A stretch of 29,135 nt of DNA from a virus. The notes under the pieces were generated by a model that was not told the DNA's origin, made no database searches, and was given only the letters and a program-made list of their open reading frames with translations. The DNA lies in the IMG/VR virus record IMGVR_UViG_3300035698_011262, positions 1 to 29,135 of that record; one strand, written 5' to 3'. The position numbers and the translations under genes are program-made. Positions 22,242-28,981 of this stretch are shown piece after piece. Every line of letters starts with the position of its first letter. Positions within the stretch are counted from its first letter, which is position 1.

Positions 22242-23533
22242 TCTTTTTCACCTACAATTATTTTATTTGCAAAGTGCCATCTACTTGGCGTTGGTATGAT
22301 TTTGAATCCTTCCTCTTTCATCTTGTCTTCCCACCATGTCCTTGGTTTACAAATCTTGTGGGTAGAGTCTTGGTAATAATCTTTATCATCATCAAATGGT
22401 ATCATAAATAAATAATATTCTCCATTCATCTTATTTAAATTCTGTAGTGCTGAAGTTAGTTCAGACTCTTCTAAGTGTTCAAGTACATCTAAAGTAAATA
22501 TTACATCGTAATTAGTAGTGAATTCATCTTGATAATCTACAATGCTTGCTACTTTTAGATAAGGTTTTACATCTGTGAAAGGAGTATTCAAGATAGCATA
22601 TTTGCTTGTGTCAAAGCCTTTAACTTTCTTCCCCATCATATGAGCTGTTTGTACGAATGGTCCCATACCACATCCACAATATAAAACTGTATCAGCATCA
22701 AAGTAGCTAAACCATTCATAATTAAGCATAAAGTGTTTCATCTCAAGGCTATCACGTCCTTTGAAATAGATCTCTTCTTCTAGATCATCTAGTAAGAAAT
22801 GCTTCTTTAATATAGCAGGAAGTTCTAACACATCTATTTTCTTAGTTGGATATGTACCAAACAAATGACTCTTATACCATCCATCTAAGAACTCTTTAGA
22901 GTGTGCTTCTGATTTTTTTAAGTGTTCTTTGTAACGCTTTAGCACATGGAATGAGTTTTTTACATATCCTAAATGCCAGATTGTGAATGTATCTATGTTG
23001 CCTTCAACAATCTTATCAGTAGGTTTTCCTTTTATATTTAAAACACAGTGTTCTGTTTCAGGATAAAATAAATTTCTCTTTATTTTAAAAAGTCTTCTTT
23101 TGCAGTTGTGTCGTTCTTTAGTTGAGTCTTCTTGTGCTAAACTATATATGCTGTGACGCATTCTAGGATTTAGAAAATAATTATCTGCATCATGCTGCTC
23201 TGCAATCTTTAATTGCTTTTTAATATCTTTGAAATTGTCATCAACCATCTCATCTGGATCGAGAACTAATACCCAAGCTTCTTTGAAAAAAGTTTGAATA
23301 TAATCTAAATATTCATTACGTGCTTTTCCATTCTCTGTCTTAGAAGTTTTATCGAAAGGTCTTTCAATAACTTTTGATTTTCCACCATAACTATTTACAA
23401 TTTTAACTGTATTATCTTTAGAGCCACCATCAATAAATACTATGTGGTCTGCAACATTCTTAACACTATCTAAGCAGAGTTTAATTGTCTCTTCACAATC
23501 CTGTCCTATCATTGCTATAATTAGTTTATTCAT
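22238..23533 (-). CDS. Two-domain GT2 glycosyltransferase - methyltransferase fusion
   Basis: A 431-residue protein joining two enzymes. Residues 1-about 230 are a GT2 domain (KLIIAMIGQDCEETIKLCLD, IVFIDGGSKDNTVKI, and WVLVLDPDEMVDD with DPDE at 92-95). Residues about 270-431 are a class I SAM methyltransferase with VLYCGCGMG (283-291), VKGFDTSKYAI and YDVIFTLDVLEHL (about 342-354), similar to Methyltransf_23. Such fusions are found in surface glycan clusters, where the sugar added is methylated. It lies one base from the zinc-ribbon gene and overlaps the GT2 gene. Motifs are seen directly; the substrate is not known. Confidence 0.85.
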   Translation of the reverse strand: MNKLIIAMIGQDCEETIKLCLDSVKNVADHIVFIDGGSKDNTVKIVNSYGGKSKVIERPFDKTSKTENGKARNEYLDYIQTFFKEAWVLVLDPDEMVDDNFKDIKKQLKIAEQHDADNYFLNPRMRHSIYSLAQEDSTKERHNCKRRLFKIKRNLFYPETEHCVLNIKGKPTDKIVEGNIDTFTIWHLGYVKNSFHVLKRYKEHLKKSEAHSKEFLDGWYKSHLFGTYPTKKIDVLELPAILKKHFLLDDLEEEIYFKGRDSLEMKHFMLNYEWFSYFDADTVLYCGCGMGPFVQTAHMMGKKVKGFDTSKYAILNTPFTDVKPYLKVASIVDYQDEFTTNYDVIFTLDVLEHLEESELTSALQNLNKMNGEYYLFMIPFDDDKDYYQDSTHKICKPRTWWEDKMKEEGFKIIPTPSRWHFANKIIVGEKE

Positions 23534-23534
23534 C

Positions 23535-23720
23535 TTATGGCCATATCCTAAGCTTTACTAATAACTTTTTGCACCTTGAACACTTGTGTACTGCTTTTGT
23601 GTTATGGGGATTCTTTGATCTTGTTCTGAATGAAATCAATTTCATATCATGATTACAGTAAGAACATTTTTCAATGCCCTCCTTTAATCTTGAGTCATCT
23701 TCTGTAATAGTTTTTCCCAT
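23535..23720 (-). CDS. Small zinc-ribbon protein
   Basis: A 61-residue protein with two zinc knuckles, KCSYCNHDMKL and KCSRCKKLLV, 28 residues apart. The ATG at 23720 has GGTGATG upstream, within the 3' end of the preceding glycosyltransferase gene (37 nt overlap). A longer form from 23741 is possible. It is one of several small Cys-pair proteins in this operon. Function unknown. Confidence 0.65.
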   Translation of the reverse strand: MGKTITEDDSRLKEGIEKCSYCNHDMKLISFRTRSKNPHNTKAVHKCSRCKKLLVKLRIWP

Positions 23721-24931
23721 TTTGGCATCACCGCTTCCCATTCATAATATTTAACTGCTTTGGCTCTACCATTTCTGCTGTAGAGTTTTTGAAGTTTCTC
23801 ATCTGCATAAATTCTACTAAGCTTATCTGCACAATCGTGTATGTCCATCATACCACGTTCTACAGTCCAACTTCCTGTTATTGTCCCATTGCTTTTTAGT
23901 ATATCATATTTATGGCTATCAGTATCAAACATGTCAACTTCTTCTGTACCAACTATATTGACTCCTTCTCCTGCCTTGCCATCCTGTAATACTAATTCAG
24001 GTGTAGTTGTATAATCAGTTGCTACAACTGGTACTCCACAAGCCATAGCTTCAATAATAGGAACACCAAAGCCTTCTCCTGAAGTTGTTAGTAAAAATAC
24101 ATCCATTGCATTGTAAACATCTGGCATGTTATCTAAAGGAAAGCCATCATAGAAATTCATTCCTGTAAATATTACTCTGTTCTGAAGACTGTATCTGCTG
24201 ATTAAAGTTCTTAAGTCAAACACAGCTGCATTGTCAACAGGATCTGTATGCATGAATAATATTGCATCAGGTTTATCTTGACAGAATAAAGCGAAAGCCT
24301 TTATTGTTCTGTCTAACATCTTTCGTCCTTGATTACGTGCTACTGTTCCAACAACAAACTTGCCTTGCAATCCCCACTTCTTTTTAATCTCTTCTTTATT
24401 AGCTGGTTTGTACAAACTTGTATCACAAGCGTGTGGAATGTAATCTGATTTTATATTATAATAATCTTTAACTTGTTTCTGACCATGCTTTGACATTGCC
24501 ACAGTATGGTGAAATTTCCGAAGGATATTCTCACAAGTCTGTGGGAGTCCTCCTCCTCCATCGCTTGGATAGTACATCACAGTCTTTGCTGGTGCAAGAT
24601 CCTGCTGAAGAAATCCACTTTGCTGTAACATGAAAGTATCTAATAAAACTCCAAAAATATCTGGTCTCATTTTCTTAGTCAATGGTCCTAGAATATCTCT
24701 GCAGTATGGTTCTTTGCCACATCCTATTACATTGAATGGCATCTTTGGAAACCATCCATTTGGTAATGTTCTTGGTGGAAAAGATCCTATAAAATTATGT
24801 CCTAAATAATTGCAATCATATTTATCTTTTAGTCTATATATTATATTAGTAGAAATTGTTGCGAAGCCAGTCGGCAAAAAAGTACTATCTGACATCCATA
24901 ATATTTTCTTCTTAGTATTTACAGCGTCCAT
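23684..24931 (-). CDS. Family 4 glycosyltransferase, intact
   Basis: A 415-residue GT-B enzyme with both domains. It begins KKILWMSDSTFLPTGFATIS (8-27), has the linker motif SDYIPHACDTSLYKP (162-176), KFVVGTVARNQGRKMLDRTI, and the donor-site motif EGFGVPIIEAMACGVPVV (286-303). The equivalent linker in the split enzyme of the same operon is where the break occurs, so this gene is a direct comparison. The ATG at 24931 is preferred over 24940 because AAGGAGG is 9 nt from it. The 5' end overlaps the previous small gene by 20 nt. Confidence 0.9.
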   Translation of the reverse strand: MDAVNTKKKILWMSDSTFLPTGFATISTNIIYRLKDKYDCNYLGHNFIGSFPPRTLPNGWFPKMPFNVIGCGKEPYCRDILGPLTKKMRPDIFGVLLDTFMLQQSGFLQQDLAPAKTVMYYPSDGGGGLPQTCENILRKFHHTVAMSKHGQKQVKDYYNIKSDYIPHACDTSLYKPANKEEIKKKWGLQGKFVVGTVARNQGRKMLDRTIKAFALFCQDKPDAILFMHTDPVDNAAVFDLRTLISRYSLQNRVIFTGMNFYDGFPLDNMPDVYNAMDVFLLTTSGEGFGVPIIEAMACGVPVVATDYTTTPELVLQDGKAGEGVNIVGTEEVDMFDTDSHKYDILKSNGTITGSWTVERGMMDIHDCADKLSRIYADEKLQKLYSRNGRAKAVKYYEWEAVMPKWEKLLQKMTQD

Positions 24932-25130
24932 ATCTATCATCCTCCTTTTCTTTTACTTCTGTTCCTGATGGTCGTAGCATAATTACACTACCACTAACTA
25001 CTTCTTTGAAGGTAACATTTGCAAATTGGATAGCAACTTCACGTGAAACAGTTATTCCATATGAATCTCCTGTCTTATTACATGTAGTTGTTTTTCTTAT
25101 TTTATGGTATTTAGCTGGTCCTCTGTACAT
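24912..25130 (-). CDS. Small AbrB-like (swapped-hairpin) protein candidate
   Basis: A 72-residue protein. TGDSYGITVSREVAIQFANV and VVSGSVIMLRPSG resemble the two halves of the SpoVT-AbrB/MazE swapped-hairpin DNA-binding fold (usual pattern G-x-S-x-x-I-x-I-P, then a strand ending in I-x-L). The ATG at 25130 has AAAGGTGAT upstream. It is embedded in the leftward operon and could be its regulator. Similarity is by pattern only. Confidence 0.55.
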   Translation of the reverse strand: MYRGPAKYHKIRKTTTCNKTGDSYGITVSREVAIQFANVTFKEVVSGSVIMLRPSGTEVKEKEDDRYGRCKY

Positions 25131-25290
25131 TCATATCACCTTTCAATAAATTTATCTTTGTAATACATTCTTTTTTTCCTTCCCAAAAGTATCTACAGGA
25201 CTCTCTTCCTGAAAAGAAAGTCCTATTAGGACACTTGTGGCATAGTTGCGGAATGTTGCAATTAGTTTTCTTTTTTAATTGGTTTGTCAT
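25111..25290 (-). CDS. Small Cys-rich protein of 59 residues
   Basis: This short gene overlaps both neighbours (29 nt and 20 nt). The product begins MTNQLKKKTNCNIPQLCHKC and continues SCRYFWEGKKEC, so it carries five cysteines at 11, 17, 20, 32 and 42, in a plausible metal-binding arrangement. Its ribosome site is weak, which lowers confidence. Without it, a 131-base gap would be the only break in this part of the operon. Confidence 0.45.
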   Translation of the reverse strand: MTNQLKKKTNCNIPQLCHKCPNRTFFSGRESCRYFWEGKKECITKINLLKGDMNVQRTS

Positions 25291-25711
25291 AATCTTCTTT
25301 TGGAATGTTTATAGTGTATTTGCATCCTCTAGTGTTGCATACATAATCAATATCATAGTGTGTATGTATTGAAGTTCTTACATTGTTAACATTTTGTTGT
25401 GTCATAACTTTACTAACTTTGACTTCTTTGAATTTCTTTGGTGCCATGTATTTGTCTAAATCTAATTCTAATTTTAGATTGTCTACATTTTCAGGATTTA
25501 AACTTCTTCCGACTTCTTTTAGCTTTTGTTCTTTTTCATCTTCATAGTCTAATCTAGCACAGTGGTTGCAGAAAGGTTTGAATTGCTTTCTTGCTTCTTC
25601 TGTTTTCTCAGCCATCTTTTTGAAAAAGAAATCATCAGCTGTTGGTTGTCCAATTACAACGAAATCTTTTTTCTCGTCTGTAGTTGGTTCTCTAATTATG
25701 TTTGTTTGCAT
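25262..25711 (-). CDS. Putative zinc-binding protein, unknown function
   Basis: A 149-residue protein with one Cys/His knuckle QFKPFCNHCARL near 43-54 and a C-terminal YVCNTRGCKYTINI, possibly the two halves of one zinc site. Between them lies a charged helical region. The ATG at 25711 has GAGGTGA upstream and overlaps the coiled-coil gene by 20 nt. No family is recognised. It lies among small regulatory-looking genes ahead of the sugar enzymes. Confidence 0.65.
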   Translation of the reverse strand: MQTNIIREPTTDEKKDFVVIGQPTADDFFFKKMAEKTEEARKQFKPFCNHCARLDYEDEKEQKLKEVGRSLNPENVDNLKLELDLDKYMAPKKFKEVKVSKVMTQQNVNNVRTSIHTHYDIDYVCNTRGCKYTINIPKEDYDKPIKKEN

Positions 25712-25967
25712 TGTCTTTCACCTCGACTCCTTGGTTTATTTGTTTCTTCAATAAATCAATTTTATTTTTATTGAATATGACTTGGTTTACTACTTGAGCT
25801 AATTCTTTTTTCTTGTTGTACATAGCAATTTCAGTTCTTCTAGGAAGCATCTCTATTTCATTGCTAATAACTTCAACTATTTTATTGCTCATTTCCATAT
25901 CTAATTCCATATGTTTGATCTGATTTTTAATCAGAGATTTTTCTTTTGTATTTAATTTTCTTTTCAT
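25692..25967 (-). CDS. Small coiled-coil protein, unknown function
   Basis: A 91-residue, almost wholly helical and charged protein (NTKEKSLIKNQIKHMELDME, then NKNKIDLLKKQINQGVEVKD). The ATG at 25967 follows AGGGTGAATAC and overlaps the previous gene (ATGA). It may form a dimeric coiled coil. No domain is recognised. Confidence 0.65.
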   Translation of the reverse strand: MKRKLNTKEKSLIKNQIKHMELDMEMSNKIVEVISNEIEMLPRRTEIAMYNKKKELAQVVNQVIFNKNKIDLLKKQINQGVEVKDNANKHN

Positions 25968-26140
25968 TTGTATTCACCCTTATAGCTTATTACGTCTACA
26001 TTGTCCTTACCATACTCTTGTAGCTTTTTTGCATAGAAATAAAGTAGATTATAAAGTTCTTCAACTTCTATATTATGGACTGTAAAACTCCTAGATTTCT
26101 TTCTAATATCGTCTTTAACTTGTATCTGTACTCCTTTCAT
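25964..26140 (-). CDS. First gene of the leftward operon, 58 residues, probably leaderless
   Basis: The product begins MKGVQIQVKDDIRKKSRSFT and ends DVISYKGEYK. It has helix VEEVELYNLLYFYAKKLQEYG-like character in the middle (residues about 25-43) and a basic start. There is no ribosome site before the ATG, but a TATA box lies about 28 nt upstream on the same strand, so the mRNA likely starts at or next to the ATG. It overlaps the next gene by 4 nt (ATGA). Function unknown. Confidence 0.65.
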   Translation of the reverse strand: MKGVQIQVKDDIRKKSRSFTVHNIEVEELYNLLYFYAKKLQEYGKDNVDVISYKGEYK

Positions 26141-26163
26141 ATATATATTTCATATATTTAAAG

Positions 26164-26171
26164 TATATAAA
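26164..26171 (-). promoter_or_regulatory. Leftward promoter P4 (TATA box) for the glycosylation operon
   Basis: On the minus strand TTTATATA is preceded by GTAATA and lies about 28 nt ahead of the ATG at 26140, as expected for a leaderless archaeal transcript. It shares a 12-bp inverted repeat with the rightward promoter at 26193-26207. Confidence 0.65.
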
Positions 26172-26204
26172 TATTACGCTTCCACTGAAAGGGTAATATT
26201 TATA
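26166..26204. repeat. 12-bp inverted repeat joining two divergent TATA boxes
   Basis: TATAAATATTAC (26166-26177) and GTAATATTTATA (26193-26204) are perfect inverted copies around a 15-bp spacer. The spacer is less AT-rich than its surroundings and would hold both BRE regions, so a single protein bound there could control both directions. Confidence 0.75.
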
Positions 26205-26207
26205 AAT
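26193..26207 (+). promoter_or_regulatory. Rightward promoter P3 for the S-layer-like gene
   Basis: AATATTTATAAAT with TATA box TTTATAAAT at 26199-26207, followed by TTAAAATAT as in P1 and P2. The predicted start near 26230 leaves a leader of about 28 nt before the ATG at 26258. Confidence 0.75.
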
Positions 26208-26257
26208 AGTTAAAATATCTTATTTTATTAGTAAAATACCATATGGAGGTTATCACT

Positions 26258-27724
26258 ATGGGAAAATTTAAAAAAATTTTTGCTGTTGTAGGAACAGCAG
26301 TACTATTAGGAGTAACAATAACAGGGTGTGTAGAACAACCTGAAGTTGGTATGACACAGGCTGAACTTGACCAAGCTTTGGAAGAAGCTAATCGAGCAGG
26401 AGCAGATAGTGTTGATGTGACAGCAGATAATGCAAATGCAATATCTGGAGCAATAGCAGAAAATGAAGCAGAAATTGCAAGGCTAAAGTTAGTTGTAACT
26501 GACTATGAGCAAGCAGAAGCTGAAGTGGATGCTGAAGTAGCAGAGGAAGAAGCTAAAGTTAATGGCCATGTAATTAATGATGTCAAAATTGGCGATACTT
26601 TTATAGAAACTTTAAGCGATAGAGAAGTTGACAAACTATTAGACACAGAAATAGATTTTGATGACGACGACTATGATGTAGAAGAAGTTGTAACATTAAC
26701 AGCAACAGTTGCTGCAAATGAAGAAGATTTCTTAGACAATACATATATGCAATTAAACGAAGATGGAATAACATATGAGATCCAGTTTGATTCAGAACTT
26801 GATACAAGCTTAATCGATGCAGATGAAACATTAGTTTTCAGTATGCTAGGTGAAGAAGTAGAAATTACTGAATGGGATGTTGACGAAATAACTTTTGTTA
26901 AAGGAACAGATCTATTTGTTAAAGAAAATCAACAATACACAGTTGGTGATGTTGTTCTTGACATCAAAGTAATTGGTGATGGTTGGGTATATGTAGGTGT
27001 TGGAGACAATGCAGTCAAAATCGAAGAAGGCGAAATTAAGAAAATCAATGGCATAGAAATTAAAGCAGTTGAAGTTCTTGATGACGACGACAATGTTGAT
27101 ATGGCTGAGCTATTAGTTAGCGAAGACATTGAAGACACTGTAGAAGATGGCGATGATTATAGTGACGCAGAAGTTTGGAAATGGAACATTGATGCAGATT
27201 CAGTTGGAATTTCTTTAAATCAAAGATATTTAGAACTTGATGAAGAAGAAAAACCATTAGCTGTTGGAGAAACTTTTAGTTTACCTAATGACTATATGAC
27301 ATTTGAATATGCAGGTGAAGTTGTAGATGAGTTTGTAGAAATTCAATTTGAAGACGATGTAGACTATGCAGTTGAAATCACAGGAAACTTTGTTAATGGT
27401 TTAGAAGACTATGACAGATTATATGTTAACACAACAGGTTTCTTTGATGAAGATGACAACTTTGTAGGAACAGTTGTTGAAGTTGATGACACAGATTCAG
27501 ATATGGTATTCAATGGAAACTTTATTGAAGTTGAGGATGTTACAGTTAAATGGACAGACTTATCTAAGATCAAAGTTGACGGAACAAATGTTTGTGATTT
27601 AGAAGATAACTATTTAACAACTTACGGAACAGTTATTGAAAATCCAGAAGACAGTTGTGAAGATGGTGAATACACTATACAAGTTCCAGTTGAAGAGCAA
27701 GAAGTAGAAATAAAGGTTTATTAA
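26258..27724 (+). CDS. S-layer-like lipoprotein
   Basis: A 488-residue, very acidic exported protein. The N-terminus FKKIFAVVGTAVLLGVTITG is a signal peptide ending in lipobox I-T-G-C (Cys24). Residues about 35-105 are an Ala/Glu-rich helical stalk. The rest resembles S-layer proteins of DPANN archaea: KIGDTFIETLSDREVDKLLD, FDDDDYDVEEVV, MLGEEVEITEWDVDEITF, EIKKINGIEIKAVEVL, AEVWKWNIDADSVGISLNQR and PLAVGETFSLPNDYMTFEYA. Clustered Asp suggest calcium binding. The ATG at 26258 has GGAGGTTATC upstream, close to the full anti-SD complement; the ATG at 26243 is inside that site. It is alone on a P3-driven transcript. A virus-borne copy could change or mask the host coat. Family call is from memory of motifs. 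Confidence 0.75.
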   Translation: MGKFKKIFAVVGTAVLLGVTITGCVEQPEVGMTQAELDQALEEANRAGADSVDVTADNANAISGAIAENEAEIARLKLVVTDYEQAEAEVDAEVAEEEAKVNGHVINDVKIGDTFIETLSDREVDKLLDTEIDFDDDDYDVEEVVTLTATVAANEEDFLDNTYMQLNEDGITYEIQFDSELDTSLIDADETLVFSMLGEEVEITEWDVDEITFVKGTDLFVKENQQYTVGDVVLDIKVIGDGWVYVGVGDNAVKIEEGEIKKINGIEIKAVEVLDDDDNVDMAELLVSEDIEDTVEDGDDYSDAEVWKWNIDADSVGISLNQRYLELDEEEKPLAVGETFSLPNDYMTFEYAGEVVDEFVEIQFEDDVDYAVEITGNFVNGLEDYDRLYVNTTGFFDEDDNFVGTVVEVDDTDSDMVFNGNFIEVEDVTVKWTDLSKIKVDGTNVCDLEDNYLTTYGTVIENPEDSCEDGEYTIQVPVEEQEVEIKVY

Positions 27725-27748
27725 ACCTTTTTATTTTTTTCTTTTTCT
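27712..27748 (+). terminator. Hairpin plus U-tract terminator centred on the S-layer-like gene stop
   Basis: AAAGGTT (27712-27718) pairs with AACCTTT (27724-27730); the loop TATTA contains two bases of the TAA stop (27722-27724). T-rich tracts follow, broken by single A and C. The tract also holds the end of the convergent small membrane gene. Confidence 0.75.
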
Positions 27749-27862
27749 TTTTAATTCTAGCACAATCCCCAATAATATAAATGGTATGATTAGCCAAAAT
27801 ATTGAAATGGCTAGTATAAAAACTGTCAATATCCCTAGTCCTAGATTTACAAACCATGTCAT
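27731..27862 (-). CDS. Tiny membrane protein of 43 residues
   Basis: The ATG at 27862 has AAGGAGGAGG upstream, inside the end of the preceding gene, and follows its stop by two bases. The product begins MTWFVNLGLGILTVFILAIS, continues IFWLIIPFILLGIVLEL and ends in a basic tail KRKRKK, so it is one long or two short membrane helices with a cytoplasmic basic end. A longer reading in another frame here (27675-27896) has no ribosome site. Possible holin, antiholin or membrane exclusion peptide. Confidence 0.65.
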   Translation of the reverse strand: MTWFVNLGLGILTVFILAISIFWLIIPFILLGIVLELKRKRKK

Positions 27863-27864
27863 TT

Positions 27865-28047
27865 TCAATCCTCCTCCTTAGTCTCTGGAGTTCCACCAGC
27901 TTTTTCTATTTCTAATAATTTGTTGAGCCTTTCCATCTTTCTCTCATGTTCTTTGACTGCTGCATTTTCTTGAATTATTAATAATTCAAGCTTATTGCTG
28001 TGTTTAAGTTTTTCAAATTCTATGTCTTCTGCTTGATTTTTTACCAT
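27865..28047 (-). CDS. Small coiled-coil protein of 60 residues
   Basis: The sequence is heptad-like and charged (EDIEFEKLKHSNKLELLIIQ, then KEHERKMERLNKLLEIEKAG) with an acidic end. The ATG at 28047 follows GGAGGAAA. It is coupled to the tiny membrane protein gene (two bases apart), so the two may act together. No family recognised. Confidence 0.65.
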   Translation of the reverse strand: MVKNQAEDIEFEKLKHSNKLELLIIQENAAVKEHERKMERLNKLLEIEKAGGTPETKEED

Positions 28048-28067
28048 TTTGTTTCCTCCAAGTTTAT

Positions 28068-28123
28068 TTTAAAAAACTAGTGGTGAATAGGAAAAGAGGT
28101 ACCCAAACCTACTCGTCCACTAG
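28068..28123 (-). terminator. Possible leftward terminator
   Basis: On the minus strand CTAGTGG (28123-28117) can pair with CCACTAG (28083-28077), with a 33-base loop, followed by six T. The stem starts inside the end of the gene at 28109-28306. The long loop makes this uncertain. Confidence 0.35.
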
Positions 28124-28306
28124 CTCAAGTTTGATATAGACTTTCTTGCCTATTAATTCTTTTGGTGTTGCGATCCTACTGCCTCCTAAATATATGGCAC
28201 CAGTTGAATATTTAGTTGCTTTAACAGTAAATTGCAAAACATTACCAGCATTAGTTCTTGACTTCTCTACAACCCATTCTCTATTAGGCAACATTATTGC
28301 TCTCAT
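28109..28306 (-). CDS. Small beta-rich protein of 65 residues, possibly DNA-binding
   Basis: The end KYSTGAIYLGGSRIATPKEL followed by IGKKVYIKLELVDE looks like a short swapped-hairpin or DUF2080-like motif (G-x-I-Y-L-P-K-x-x-I-G-K-K-V), which occurs in small DNA-associated proteins of archaea. The ATG at 28306 has AAGGAGCTGA upstream and overlaps the preceding gene (ATGA). Assignment is weak. Confidence 0.6.
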   Translation of the reverse strand: MRAIMLPNREWVVEKSRTNAGNVLQFTVKATKYSTGAIYLGGSRIATPKELIGKKVYIKLELVDE

Positions 28307-28674
28307 AGTTTCAGCTCCTTTTTAAGATTAATTTCAAGTTCATTCCAAACAGTGTTAACAGGAAGTGAATCACCATAAATCAATCTTGCTTTTTTTATTA
28401 TCTTTTCAACAGCTTTCTCAACACTACCTTTATAATCTTCCATAACTTCTTGTAAAATCATTAATATCCTTGCAGAGTTATAATCACAAATTCCATTAAC
28501 AATTAAACCATCTGAATCTATTTCTATTTTCCATTTATCTTTTATTGATGCGGGTTTTTGTCCTAAAATGGTAACTGGATAATGATCTAATTTTTCTTCA
28601 TCCCACATAAAAGTTCCTTTTTTCAAATCTAGTTTACTTAATCCAACAGCCACAGTCACACTTTTAAATTTCAT
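28303..28674 (-). CDS. Conserved-looking protein of 123 residues, unknown function
   Basis: A mixed protein with beta-rich first half (FKSVTVAVGLSKLDLKKGTF, WKIEIDSDGLIVNGICDYNS) and helical second half (ARILMILQEVMEDYKGSVEK). The ATG at 28674 is preferred to 28683 because GAGGAGG lies 9 nt before it. It overlaps the genes on both sides. No domain recognised. Confidence 0.6.
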   Translation of the reverse strand: MKFKSVTVAVGLSKLDLKKGTFMWDEEKLDHYPVTILGQKPASIKDKWKIEIDSDGLIVNGICDYNSARILMILQEVMEDYKGSVEKAVEKIIKKARLIYGDSLPVNTVWNELEINLKKELKL

Positions 28675-28981
28675 TTTCTGCATCCTCCTCTGCTATGTAA
28701 TTAGCTACATCGTGCCTATGTTTTAACATACATGTGTCACTGATTAGCTTATCTATCTCCCCATCCTTTAATATCCTCTCTAATATTAGCCATTGACACT
28801 TAATATCATGGCGTTTAACAGCTTTTTCTGTTGTATCTGGTGTAATGCTAACCCTAAGCTCTTTTAACTCTTTAATGAGCCTAAACAAAGCATTCTTTTT
28901 AATGACAATATTCTCTACTTCTCTGCCTTTTGGTGTTAAATAAAGCTGTCGATCTCCTGCTTCTTCTTGTAGCTCCTTCAT
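28664..28981 (-). CDS. Protein of 105 residues at the terminal inverted repeat
   Basis: A helical charged protein (KGREVENIVIKKNALFRLIK, then DIKCQWLILERILKDGEIDK) with no recognised domain; it might be a small regulator. The ATG at 28981 has the ribosome site TAGGTGAT in a good position. The first 25 codons lie inside the 108-base inverted repeat, and a second, divergent copy of the same start (29060 onward) begins MNELQEEAGDRQLYL with a single Lys-to-Asn change. Confidence 0.65.
   Translation of the reverse strand: MKELQEEAGDRQLYLTPKGREVENIVIKKNALFRLIKELKELRVSITPDTTEKAVKRHDIKCQWLILERILKDGEIDKLISDTCMLKHRHDVANYIAEEDAENEI

Noticed and set aside
19205-22411. Several hydrophobic plus-strand frames opposite the glycosylation operon
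   Set aside because: Leu/Phe/Ser-rich frames are expected opposite Lys/Asn/Glu-rich coding DNA; none has a ribosome site or promoter.
27675-27896. 73-residue minus-strand frame at the end of the S-layer-like gene
   Set aside because: It runs through the terminator and has no good ribosome site. The 43-residue membrane protein in another frame has a strong ribosome site and correct coupling.
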